A stretch of 64,000 bases of DNA from Ampelocalamus luodianensis (taxonomy: Eukaryota > Streptophyta > Magnoliopsida > Poales > Poaceae): the NCBI GenBank assembly GCA_036346255.1, contig CM070620.1, positions 12,574,671 to 12,638,670 on the forward strand. Direction: 5' to 3'. The first letter of the stretch is position 1. Each line of letters begins with the position of its first letter. The notes under the pieces are model-generated. The model searched no databases. It was not told where the DNA came from and saw nothing but the letters and a program-made list of their open reading frames with translations. Positions 10,226-20,966 of the stretch are shown here, piece by piece. Both the position numbers and the translations under genes were made by a program.

Positions 10226-11686
10226 TCTCTTCCTGAAGAGACTATCGTGCACGCGAAATAAGATATGATATAATAATCTACTCTGATTGACATGTCCTAG
10301 CCAACGGATATAAGCACTAGCGTTCTATAAAATCATTCTGTCCCAATCAGAGATTGCAAATTTGTAATGGAGAAACCAGTTGAGCAGCAAGCCTAAGCAA
10401 TTATTGATTCCTTCGTTTTGCAGAAAAATTACTTGGAAACCATTTTTTAAAAAACATAAAAACACACTTAATCGAGTTCTGACAGTACTGAAACAAGCGA
10501 TTCAGTTAAGGAAAAGTTCGTACCTTTTGAAGGATCTTGAGCTCCTCGCAGGCGTCCCACTTCATCTTCTTCACGGCGAACACCTCGCCGTCGATGTTGG
10601 CCTTGTACACGCTGCCCTGGATGAGGTGCGCGTCGTCGAACCCCCCCCCCCGTGCCGCCCTCCAGCTCCTCGACCTTGAACACCCTGTACTTGTCCAACC
10701 ACTCGGATATGTCACTGACCAAGAATCTCTCCCGCCGCCGCCGACGCCGCCGAACGCGTACTTGGCGAACCTGCTGGCCTCACCGCCATCTCCGCTCACC
10801 ACCGCCTCCCCTCTCCTTCCCTTCGCCTTGAGGCGCCTCCACAGCGAGCCAAGGAAGCATTTGCAGCAGCCAAAGCCCACCGACGACGCCCAACCCAACG
10901 GCGAGCCCGGTGACCACCCTGTTTCGATCGTTGGTCACGACGTTCGGGGCGGGCGTAGCGAAAGGCGGTGGGGACGTGACCGACACGTTGTTCGGCGCAA
11001 GATTGGCGGCGACCATGCGGCACCTTCGCGGGCGGCACTAGTATCTCCGAGAACAGTACGCGTACCCGCTCGGGCCCATTGAGGAGACGAGCGGCCGGGC
11101 GTCGGCGGCAAGGCGGTGGCGATGGGCGCGAGGTGTCGCCCGCCGCATGACGTAGGTGACGAGCGCGTGGCGTTGTCGGCGGGTGTGGGCATCGGGAAGA
11201 AGATGGGAACGTGACCATGTCGCCGGGTTGAGTTTGGTGGGCACCGCGGGGTTGGCGCGCGATGGCCCGGTACTCGTCGGGTTCTGCGGTGCTTGGTGGA
11301 GATGATCCGATGGGTGTCGCCGAGTTGATCTGCATCGCATGGCGCGTATCGTTAGGCGACACGGAGGGCAGCCACACCGAGCGGCAGACGAGCAACGGCC
11401 GCCCGCGGCGTTGGCACGGCCGAGGTGGGCGAGTTGTTGGCGTCGCGATCATGAAGCGGCCGACGCCGGCGAGGTCGCCACGGCCGAGAGGTCGGCGGCA
11501 CCCGCCGAAGCCCGCACGGTGCAGCCAGCGTAGGCCCGCACGGATACGTGGTGTTCGCGGAGCGATTGAACCTCCACGGGCGCCGGCGCGGGCGTGGCGC
11601 GCTCTGAGATCGCGCGGGGGCGGAGCGCGCGCAGCGCGCAGGCGTGGCGGCGCCAGCCGCCACCACGGCAGGGCCCGCGGCCTCAT

Positions 11687-12319
11687 AGTCTGTGTTGCGG
11701 ACTGGAACGAACCGGGGCTGGGTTGGTGGCGAGCAAGCTCGGCTCACAAATGATGCGGTTTTTGTTGGGGGAGCTTGATATATGCGCGCGACGATGGTGT
11801 GTCACACTGCTTCGGCCGTTGTCGCGATCGGCGGATTTGTAAATTGTGGTCGCCTCCCCGCGTTCGTCGGGTTTCGGGGCATCTTTGCCCGGCCGGTCCT
11901 GACGCTTGACTCGCGTGGCCATGTGATATTTTGCTCATTTGATCATTTCTCAAGAGGGAGCCCTTGCACTCCGGTCGCAGTCACGGTCACTTGTGGCTGC
12001 TTTTCCGTGCTGCGCTTGGACCAGCAACAGATTGGTCTGACTCGGCAAAGCTGTTTCGTGTTTACGGAGTGGGAAATGAAATGGGGTTGGATGCGGTCTG
12101 TTACCCTCTGTTTGTTGGTGAGAACTGACAAATTAACGAATGCGGTGTCATCACTTCAATTCGCGTGTGGACTATGGAGTGGATGGACTCGGCAAATTTT
12201 GGTGCATGGTCTCTCTCTCTCTGCGCTCACAAGTGCGGTGCGTGGTTCGTGCTACTGTCGTTAAAGCATGCTCTAAGTCTCGTACACCCTCGAACCAAAG
12301 CCCAGCGTAAGGAACCAAG
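11687..12319. other. Flank upstream of the LYK pseudogene; no gene
   Basis: The segment contains the former 5' region of the pseudogene (a weak catatatc TATA-like site near 11780 on the minus strand). A ~38-bp stretch at 12229-12268 (cacaagtgcggtgcgtgg) resembles one at 14836-14870, so small duplications flank the hAT-like element and MITE between them. Confidence 0.4.
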
Positions 12320-13917
12320 CAGTGTCGGATTCAAGATTTATACGTTGGGTGTTGGGAGTTACAAATATATTGATCAATATAAAATATAAATATTTATAAT
12401 ATACAAAAAAACAAAGTATAAATTGTTCTCACTAAAGACAACATGTAAAATAATTTAGAAAAATATAAAATAATTAAAGAAATTACAATCTAATCTGACG
12501 TTCCTTCGTGACTTGCAAGTGAGATATTATTCAATGTTGTTAAACCAGTGTTAAGAATTACAAGGTATGAAAAACAATAGCTTCACATATCTATGTATAG
12601 ATTACATTAAAAATTATTAGTTACTGAAATCCCCTGTCCAATGTTGGTCTTTCTCTATCACAATATTTTCCATCAACGACAATTCATTCATTGAACATTA
12701 GCATCCAAACCCATGTTCCCAACTAGAATCATGTCAAATTATGAGTTTGTATGTTCCACAAATCTGTCCAAGGTAGCGAAAATGACATCTTGTGTATAGA
12801 TGCCTAAAGTGACACTTCTGTTCCACTTACCAAGTTACCATGTAAAGTTCCAAACTTCTTTTCTAAGAAAATTCATTGTCCTACCACTGAAAAGAACACT
12901 ACAGTTAAACAAAATTATGATAAAATCAGATTACATTCATTGAAAAGAACACTGCATGGGGTAGAACCTAATAAAAAAAATAACATGTAACCACTGCAAC
13001 TAAACTACCCTATTGAGATCAAAAGATCTACAGAATGTAAAACTAAGGAGCTAATCGGTGCCAATTTCCATACATTGCATACATACAAGTTATGAAGCTA
13101 ACATTCTAACAACTTAACAAGCACTCAAGCACAATGCACATCCAACTTAACAACCATTCATGATGTCGTTCTCCTCCTGTCCTCCAATTCCATGAGCGCC
13201 AGCGCCCAGCAGCAAATCCAATCCTCATAGGCTCAGACCAGCAGGCAGCAGACCTCGGTGGCTCAAATGATCGGTCATCGGAGATTCGAATTCATACAAA
13301 TCTCACACCAAGAGGCAAGAAACCAGCAGAGCAGAACTCACCTTGACCTTGCCGCGTGGCGCCGCCGCTCCTTGCATCAGTGCCAGCTCCTGCTCGGGCT
13401 CTGCCTTGGCGCTGCCGCGCTCTGCAGGCACAGATTCCCTTCCCTTGCCACTCACCGCGCGCCGCACCCTCCATCCCCGGATCCAGCTCGACGCTCACCC
13501 CTACCCCGCCGCTCGTCGCCTCGCCGCGCGTCCTTGCGCCGCCGCCGCCGCCGCTCGAGAAAGGGGTAGGAAAGGGATAGGGTTAGCCGCTTGCCGACTC
13601 GCCCTCTACCTCTGGCACTCAGAGTCTCGGTCTCGACCGCGTGGGAGTGGGAATGGGGTTGGGGGTTGCGTGAGAGTGGGAGTTGGGCCGTGCAGGCGTG
13701 GTGCGGGTGTGGAGTGGGCCGCGTAGATAGAGCTGGAGCCTGGAGAGAGTGTGGCCGGCTGCGAGTGTGACGGGCTGAATCGAGATACACAGTGGAAGTA
13801 TATATTTTAAGTATACTTACTAGCATGTATACCTAATATACCTAATAAATACTGCCCCCCCCCCCCAAAATGGGTGTACATCTGTACACTCATGTCCCTA
13901 TACTAAATCTGCCCCTG
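12320..13917. mobile_element. hAT-like element (probable)
   Basis: The start CAGTGTCGGATTCAAG resembles the complement of the right end, CAGGGGCAGATTTAG. This is the CAGTGGCGGAT-type terminus common in grasses. Candidate 8-bp target duplications are gaaccaag and aacccaag (two mismatches). The AT-rich left half has no coding. The GC-rich segment 13330-13740 could be a captured exon, but I recognise no protein. A 12-C run lies at 13855-13866. Confidence 0.5.
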
Positions 13918-14191
13918 AACCCAAGTACCCATGTGCGGCGCGCCAACTGCATCAAATCAGCTGCTTTGCTCTTCGCCGGCTTGCCGACAGCCAGCCCCCC
14001 CACCTGCCTGCTGCGCTCAGGGGTAATTTTTTATCTGTGGTGTCTCCCTCTATTTGTGGTTACTAGTTCGGAGAAGCAAATTCGCTGGGGAAGGACCTCA
14101 CTGGGGCCGTTGGATTTAAGGGAGAGGGAGGGGGTCGGATGAGCGGTGCAGACGACAGGGCCTCAGCTGAGGCAGTCCCCTACCGAATTTA

Positions 14192-14780
14192 GGGGCTGTT
14201 TGGTTTGGTGCCCCAGATAACCATACCAAATTTTTAGTATTACCTGAAAATTTGGCTATCATTTGGTTCTATTCCAAAATTTGGTTTAACCCCAAAAAAA
14301 TTGGTTGTGCCCTGCCTTGTCCTACCATTTGTTTGGCAAAAATTTGGTTCCAAAATCAGGCGTCAATGAATTGGCAGGGTAGCAATAGTTCATAGTGACA
14401 TGTGGCAGTTGCGGATTGGTTATGTCCAAGTGCATTAATTGCATAATTAGATAGATTAATCACTTTCAAATGATCATATTTTATAAACCGAGTATCCGAT
14501 TTGCGATCTGATTGAACCGTTGTGTTCCTTATTATTTAATCAACAAAACAATACCACTATTGATATATTTTGGTGCAAAAAAGAATTTATATCATGCAGA
14601 CCCCACATGTCATACTCGTTTTTTGCAAGTTTTGACATAACTGCAATCCAAATGCATCAATTTTGGTATTGCTATGGCTATAATCCAAATATTTTTTTTG
14701 CCCTGATTTTGATACTGCTCTGATTTTAATATTACCAAAATTTTAATGTAACTTACCGAAGTTACAAACCAAACAACCCC
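14192..14780. mobile_element. PIF/Harbinger (Tourist-like) MITE
   Basis: 589 bp, with ends GGGGCTGTTTGGTTTGG and its complement (ccaaacaacccc), flanked by the 3-bp target duplication TTA (14189-14191, 14781-14783). No coding. Confidence 0.88.
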
Positions 14781-15167
14781 TTATTTCCAAAGTTCGGTGA
14801 GTGGTCTCCGTGCGTGGTCACAAGTTCGGTGCGTGTTACGTGCTAGTGTTGAGACTTGAGCGTGCGCTAGTCAGCTAGTGTCAGTAAATTTTCAACAGTA
14901 AAAAAGCATTCTGCATGAGGCACCACATTCGACGTCTTTCATTTTATGATTTCACCAGAGCACTAGCACCACTGTTATGTTACGACTGTTGTATGTATAC
15001 TCCTTTGTATCATCTATAGATATAGATAAGGCTAAAGCCTACTTTTACGATGATTTGTCTTTTAATTTTGTCTCCATAGGATCTTATAATTTTTTTATTT
15101 ATTAAATAAAAAAAAATTGTTATAGAAAACAACTCATACAATAGTGTTTTGTGTTGTCTATTAGATG

Positions 15168-15500
15168 GAAATTTTTACTGTTTTGGCCCTGTAACATAAT
15201 TTATTTTCAGAAGTAGCTCCATTCGTAAATAATTAGCGGAAATAGCCCGTGAGCAGATGACGTGCACAGGCTAACAAGCGCGGAGGCGCCTACCGGCAGG
15301 AGCGGCGGGACCTACCTCGTACGAGCGCGGTTCATCAGCTCCCGCCCCGGCCAATCCCGCGGCGCCACCTCCGCCGCCCCGCCGCCGCCTCACCTCTCTC
15401 TGCTCACCGCCGCGCGCCCCATGCGGCCCGCACCGCCGCATGGCCCCGCGCCACACACCGCCGCGCATGCCCTGCGCCCGCACAGCGCGCGCCGCATGGC
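15168..15500 (+). repeat. MULE left terminal inverted repeat
   Basis: The outer part is AT-rich (ggccctgtaacataattt); the inner part is a GC-rich stretch (cacctccgccg, gcccatgcggccc) matching the right end. It likely holds transposase-binding sites. Confidence 0.85.
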
Positions 15501-16073
15501 CCTCCGCCGCCGCGTGATGCCGCATGGCCACCATCGCCCTACTATTTGCATGCGCGCATGGCCACCATGCGCACCATAAATAGTAGGTTGTTAGGTTAGT
15601 TAATTATAATTAGTAGTTAGTTTAGTTAATTAGTATGGATAGATTAGAAAATTTTAAAATATATTAAATGATTTTAAAAAATTATGAAATTTTTGTGTAG
15701 CATTGTACTACCATTTACTTATTTCTATAAATTTTTATAATTTTATTCGTTCAATTATGTTTTAGCTAATTAGTATGATCAGTATCCTTAGTAACATTTA
15801 TTGATTGATCAAAGGCCTCAAGCACCTGTGTTGATTGTACAAAGCTTTGAACCAGGCCCTTCCTCGTTTCACACCGATTCACACCAACTATTGATTGTTT
15901 GAGCAGGCCCTCCTCCGAGCCGCCATGTGTTGATTGTTTGAGCAGACCCTCCTCCACCTCGCCATGTGTTGATTCTCCAAGGCAAGCGAGCGAGCCTCCT
16001 GCATTTGCACCGAAGCGGCGATGTCACTTCCCTACATTTATGGCTTAATTTGCGGGCATGGGATAAAGATTCA

Positions 16074-16082
16074 CTATAAATT
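16074..16082 (+). promoter_or_regulatory. TATA box for PMD copy 1
   Basis: CTATAAATT lies about 250 bp upstream of the first PMD-like coding sequence, followed by a purine-rich leader with no ATG-initiated long frame. Confidence 0.45.
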
Positions 16083-16329
16083 GGAGAGAGCTCGACCCTT
16101 GTTCATTTCGTGAGCTCGCGGGAGAGTGTAAGAAGGCGAGCACACAAATTTCATATCGCAGTTGATCCCGCCAGAGCAGAGAAGGGAGCAGAGCGAGAAG
16201 TTGAAGTTCATTTCATTTCGACTATATTTTTAGCTAATTTTAGCAATGTGATTAGGTGTAATTAGATGAATTTTAGTTTGTTATTGCAGAACATGAAGTT
16301 TTCACTAATGTTCTTTATCCATGTGTTGG

Positions 16330-18696
16330 TAGGCATGTGTCTCACAGGAGCTACTAGACCAATTCTACGATGAGGACCACCGGTGCAGCTGCGGCTCACG
16401 GCGACGCGATGGCCTCGCCCCGACACTTCGCGGGGAGGGGCGGTGGCGGCTGGGCGAGCGTTACACCGATCCTCCGAGACGGGCTTGTTGCCCTTTGCGA
16501 GGATGGTCTCCGTTGGCGCGGGTTCACCTAGACGGCAGCTTGTTGTCCGCACTTGTTGATGTGTGGAGGCCCGAGACACACACCTTCCACTTCGGTGGGG
16601 TGAGATGACGATCACCCTACAGGATGTGTCGGTGTTGGCGGTCTCCGATCCGGTGTGCCGCTTATTCGGACCCTCGGAGTAGGGACCTGAAGGCGAGCTT
16701 GAGCAACGCTTTGGCCAATCTCTCGAGGGTGCACGTGGTGTCCCGGGCATGGTGAGGCGATTTAGGAATTGCCGCGGGTGCACAGACGAGGTCGTTAGGG
16801 CGTACCTCATTGCTTACCTTCTCGGCTCTTTGGTTGGGTCATGTTTCCAACCACAAAGGCGATATTATGAACCCCGCTTCATCAAATCGCGAATCTTTGG
16901 TTGTGAAGGGGCCGGGCGATGCCTCGATACGGTGAGATCGGCCGTCCTTTGCGCCACATCTGAGGGGTGTGTGGCGCTTGCGCGCGTAGCACCGCTTCCA
17001 ACTCGCCATCACTCGTGCTCTGCGGTGTGGAGTTGGGAGCACTTCCTATTGGGCGGCCGACCATCGAGAGCGCGCGCACCCGCACACTATAGACGGACCC
17101 GCCCACATGACCCATAAACGCGCCGACCATGGGCTTACGGTGGATCGCTTTGCTCGTTTGCGCTGGGCGCGCAAGACCGCGAGGTGCTACTCGTTGTACC
17201 ACAACGAGTTCGAGTTGTTGCACGAGCGACATCATCCGTGTCCATGGCTTCCTACTTTCCTCGCGATATAGCGCCGCGCGGATATCCTCGCAATGCATCG
17301 GGACATACCACCGTGGAAGACGACTGTCACCGTATTCGCGCATATGGTGGAGCCTTACGCGCGCGGCGCGTGTAATGCGACGATTTAGTGTGTACGGATC
17401 GTGCCCCTGATTGCGAGCCCTGGATCGAGCCGTACACGTGAGTCAAACTTAATTCGACTATTGTTTGCAGTCCTTACGTCTTATTTTCTAACATTAATCT
17501 CTTCGAAATGCGAGGCAAACAAGGTGGGGTGGGCGATTAGGGGTGGCCATTGCAGCGGCAGCGTAGATTTCGGCATGGATGAGCGCGCCCATGTGGATGT
17601 CAGGGTGGCGGCGTCCGACGGCCGTGAGTCGCACTGCGCGTACATGGAGTGAGTACGTGCCGCGAACGCAGCGCAAGGCCGACCATTTCTCCTCCGGGCG
17701 CGCAGAGGAGGTGACCGGCGCCGACGCACCACGAGCCTCCGCGCACGTCACGATCGTCCGCGCGCTTCCGACTTGACGGCGATGCGACACCTACCACCTC
17801 GGTTCGAAGTTTCATTGAGTCGTACCTTTCATTAATGAACATGTTACGTATGTCACTGCGATTAGAGGGGCGTGCGCGTCGAGCGCATCGGACGGCGCTC
17901 GAAATTTCGAGATAGAACCCGGTAGGGTATAAAAAGTTTTGAAGCACATCTCGGCGGAGATGAAGAAAATTATAAAGAACTTGAGCGCGGTCGTTCGAGG
18001 GACGGCGCCATCAAGCTGGGGGCGTGCTCACCATTGGTCACCACGACCTAGGAGTCCGGCGAGCGTCATAGCGTTCCGGGTATGGAAGCATGCATCAAAC
18101 GGCGCTCCGTCGGTCATCGCGCCGCACATCCGGAGGTGCGGGGTTCTTAGTTTACGTCCGAGTGTTTACCTGTACTAACATCGTTCAGTCTTGCGGCCTT
18201 GATTCCCGGTGGGAAGTGACGGCGATTCCGCGTCGGCCGATGATGAGGATACGGGCCTCCCGGCTCGTCGCGAGAGCGTACACAACACTAGGGGACGATC
18301 GGTGGCGGCGTGGTTTCTAGCGTACTCGGGTTCGGTGCTCCACCGTCGTCCTGAGCCATAGCTCCTCGAGTTCGGTGCCCCACCGACGTCGCGAGCGAGC
18401 TCCTCGGGTTGGTGCCCCATCGTGCGTCGAGGCGAGCTCCTCGCGCAACCGAGTTGGATGCCTCCACGTGGATGAATTCCTCGGACTTCTCCCCCGGTGA
18501 TCACGACGACATGTACGCCTACGGGCTCTTCTCGAGTCAACCTCTCGGTCCACCTCGCCTCAATGATCTCCATACCCCTCCGAACCAACACGCGTTCTCG
18601 GACCGGTGGGCGTATTCGACGTCATGCTCGGCGCAAAACAAGGCGCGCGACGCGACGCAACCGCAGCGAGGAGAGAGTAGTGGCTCGGACGAGTGA
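16330..18696 (+). pseudogene. Plant mobile domain (PMD) gene, MULE copy 1, decayed
   Basis: The PMD signature appears in pieces over two frames: LVDVWRPETHTFHF in one frame and RWGEMTITLQDVS in the next, separated by a one-base loss near 16595. Downstream are a Trp/Arg-rich part (RWARKTARCYSLYHNEFELLHERHH), a single-stop HPCPWLPTFLAI segment, and a C-terminal tail (DDMYAYGLFSSQP ... DLHTPP) ending at 18696 in GESSGSDE. The order agrees with PMD (PF10536) proteins carried by grass MULEs. At least five frameshifts or stops prevent expression. PMD proteins resemble a retroviral-aminotransferase-like fold of unclear chemistry; their role in transposons is not established. Confidence 0.72.
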
Positions 18697-19150
18697 GCCA
18701 TATAGTATCGCGTGTTATGCGATTTTGTTTTACTATATTTGTACACATATTTTGGTTCCTATGTGTATGCGCCATCGTAAAATATAGGAAAATTTGAAAC
18801 TTTTTGTGGAACCTCAGTGATAGTTTTGTTTGCTACTTTATTTTTGTAGTAATTTGAAATGATGATTGATAAGCATATCGATTTTGAAGCATATTAGACA
18901 TTTGTCACGCCATTTGATGCAGTGACATTGCATAACCGTTTGAAGTTGGGATCATGTTGTTAATGCGAGTTGCGAATTAAAGTAGACTTTATAATAAAGC
19001 TTGGGCTTGCGGCGCAAAGGGTTTGGTTACGTGCATAACAAACAACATCATGCGATGCAACAAACCGACCAAACTCCTACGATACATATCGCCTTTTGGA
19101 ATTGAAATAAATTCGACATTCGATGGGCGACTAGTACGGAATGGCCGGAC
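18697..19150. other. Spacer between convergent MULE genes; no gene
   Basis: AT-rich 3' region following PMD copy 1 and abutting the 3' end of the minus-strand GRF-like gene. No feature recognised beyond possible 3' UTR. Confidence 0.4.
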
Positions 19151-19936
19151 CTACTGCGTGGAGCGGGGCCATTTTCCCTTCTTTGCGCGCTCGTTGTTGG
19201 ACTCCTCGCAGGCCTCTTTGGCCTTGGCCGCAAGTTCCCTCTTTTTGTCGCGCTCCGTCTCGCGAGCCTCGCGTTCCCTGCGATTGCATGCCTCGAGATG
19301 AGCTTTCGTCTCCCGACGTATACGCTCGTTTAGCTCGTCGTTGCGGCGCTCCTCCTCCCGGATCTCGTGTGATCTTTTGTCATTCCACTCGTAGAAGTCG
19401 AGTCCACGGTCATGCGGGTGGATCTCACTGTCGATCCACTGCGGTAGTCACATAGTGCATCAGGGACTACGAGTAGATGGGAGAGGTTGTTAGTGCGCAC
19501 TTTCAAAGAGGAAAGTTACTAAAACATCATGTACAGGATCTTCTGCCGCCGATAACTTCTCGTGTCGAAGCGGCGATCGGGATAGTCGGAGGAGTAGTTT
19601 GTACAACCCGATAACGCATGCCTAGGCTTAGCGGATGCTTGGACTTGAAGAACTTGCGGGTCCTGCACCGCCAGAGGCGGCGTCTCCCCTACGGTGGTCT
19701 TTGCGCGAACGCTTCGGTTGGAGGTTGGTGGGGTTCTTGCTACGCGGGGCCTCTTTGGCCTTAGCCTCATTGTGGAAGAGCTGCGATCCCGGCGTCGATC
19801 TCTTCTTAGGACCGGACCGCGATAGCCTTGCTTCATCGTCCATCTCCCAGCTGAGCCTTGCGATTGCGCATCTCGTCCCATTGCCGTCATCTTGTCCCAT
19901 TGCTTCTTCCGCTCTTGTCCATCTCGGCGTGGTCAA
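19151..19936 (-). pseudogene. Second MULE accessory gene (GRF-like, charged coiled coil), decayed
   Basis: A core promoter (TATA 20010-20001) and a leader precede the first ATG-proximal codons (MDKSGR...), which soon hit a stop. The body then reads through in other frames: SQLFHNEAKAKEAPRSK, then SGCTNYSSDYPDRRFDTRSY, a pattern shared by GRF-type accessory proteins. A probable intron separates this from a 3' exon starting WIDSEIHPHDRGLDFYEW and rich in Glu/Arg (REEERRNDELNERIRRE), ending at 19151. The WID...E exon start parallels the WIEWVD exon start of the intact GRF gene at 23882, so the two are probably related. Function unknown. Confidence 0.55.
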
Positions 19937-20000
19937 GGAAGTTGTCTTTAGAGTGTTGGGTTTTGTTGTGTATTGTTCTCTCCCAGGTATCCTCCACCCC

Positions 20001-20010
20001 CTTTTATAAG
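20001..20010 (-). promoter_or_regulatory. TATA box of the minus-strand GRF-like gene
   Basis: CTTATAAAAG on the minus strand, about 70 bp upstream of the first ATG. It diverges from the transposase promoter across the minisatellite. Confidence 0.55.
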
Positions 20011-20056
20011 CAACCTAGTTGGAATGGAATGATTTTTTTTATGCACAGTCTTGTCT

Positions 20057-20775
20057 TGTCATGTCATGTCGATATGGAAAGCTGACAAGGTAGAGTGTTG
20101 TCACGTCCGGCTTTGCAGAAAGTAGTCATGTCAACGTTTGCAGAGTCATGTCTTTTCGGTACGAAAAGCTGAGGAGGTAGAGTGTTATCATGTCCCCTCT
20201 GGCGGGCGCGGTAGGGACTCAGGGACCTGCCCCCTCTGACGGGCGCGGCAGGGAGGGACCTGCCCCCTCTAGCGAGCAGCGCGGGACTGCTCCCCTCAGC
20301 GCGAACGCGGTAGGGACTGCCCCTCTGGCGGGCGCGTGGGACTGCCCCTCGGCGGACGCGGTAGGGAGGGACTCCCCTCTAGCGAGCAGTAGGGACTGCC
20401 CCCTCGCGAGCAGCGTAGGACACGCCACCGCGAGCGAGCAGCGCACGCCCCCTCGGCGGGCGGTAGGGACACGCCCCCGCTGGCGGGCGCAGAGGGAGGA
20501 CACGCCCCTCTAGCGAATCGGTGAGGACTGCCCCTCGGCGGGCGCGCGGCGGGAGGGACTGGGACCGCCCTCGTGGCGGCGCGGTAGGGAGGACACCTTG
20601 CCGCGCGTGGGGACTCGAGGACACGCCCCCTCAGCGGACGCGTAGGGAGGGACACGCCCCTCTCAGCGAGCGCGTAGGGACTGCCCCTCTGGCGAACGCG
20701 TGGGAGGACACGCCCCTCAAAGCAAGCGGTAGGGACACGCCCCTCGCGGCGTGGTAGGGACACGCCCCTATGGTG
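20057..20775. repeat. GC-rich minisatellite between divergent MULE promoters
   Basis: About twenty imperfect 27-33-bp units around gggactgcccctctggcggg fill 20176-20775. They are preceded by a ~90-bp direct repeat (aaagctga(c/g)(a/g)aggtagagtgtt at about 20078 and 20166). ORFs across it on both strands are repeat artefacts. Confidence 0.8.
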
Positions 20776-20781
20776 CGTGAC

Positions 20782-20790
20782 TATTTAAAG
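20782..20790 (+). promoter_or_regulatory. TATA box of the MULE transposase gene
   Basis: TATTTAAAG, followed by a leader and a plausible donor site (gaacggtaagtt at about 20886-20897), suggesting a 5'-UTR intron ending before the ATG at 20967. Confidence 0.5.
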
Positions 20791-20966
20791 GCTCGACCGC
20801 ACACTCGGTCGATCGTTCCTCTCGTGGAAAGTCTCCCTCTTTACGAGGTGCCTCCGCTCTGAACTTACCATCTGCCGAAGTCGGCGAACGGTAAGTTAAT
20901 TTGATCAACAATCGTATTACTTTAATGGTGTGTTTAGGCTTAAATATTGTTTTGTTTTAAATCGAA

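Larger units (their letters stand above)
6960..11686 (-). pseudogene. LysM receptor-like kinase (LYK4/LYK5-type) pseudogene
   Basis: Exon 1 runs from about 11686 to 10524: a GC-rich ectodomain recognisable only across several frames (e.g. PTPADNATR), a membrane segment (GLAVGLGVVGGLWLLQMLP), then the juxtamembrane and kinase N-lobe (SEWLDKYRVFKVEELE; VYKANIDGEVFAVKKMKW). There are frameshifts near 10730 and at an 11-C run (10641-10651), and more in the ectodomain. The intron is 10523-7710, with a GT donor after LQK and an AG acceptor before VNHSNLVKLEGFC. Exon 2 (7709-6960) is an open kinase C-lobe with VHKDIKSSN in place of HRD, NFG in place of DFG, and GTQGYIAPEY. Loss of the DFG aspartate is usual for this subfamily, which binds chitin-type ligands together with CERK1-type partners. 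The breaks rule out a functional receptor unless they are sequencing errors in GC runs. Confidence 0.75.

Noticed and set aside
13258..13726. GC-rich frames as a host gene
   Set aside because: Overlapping frames on both strands with biased composition and no recognisable protein; lies in a probable hAT-like element.
20176..20775. Open frames across the MULE minisatellite
   Set aside because: Pure repeat translation, open on both strands.
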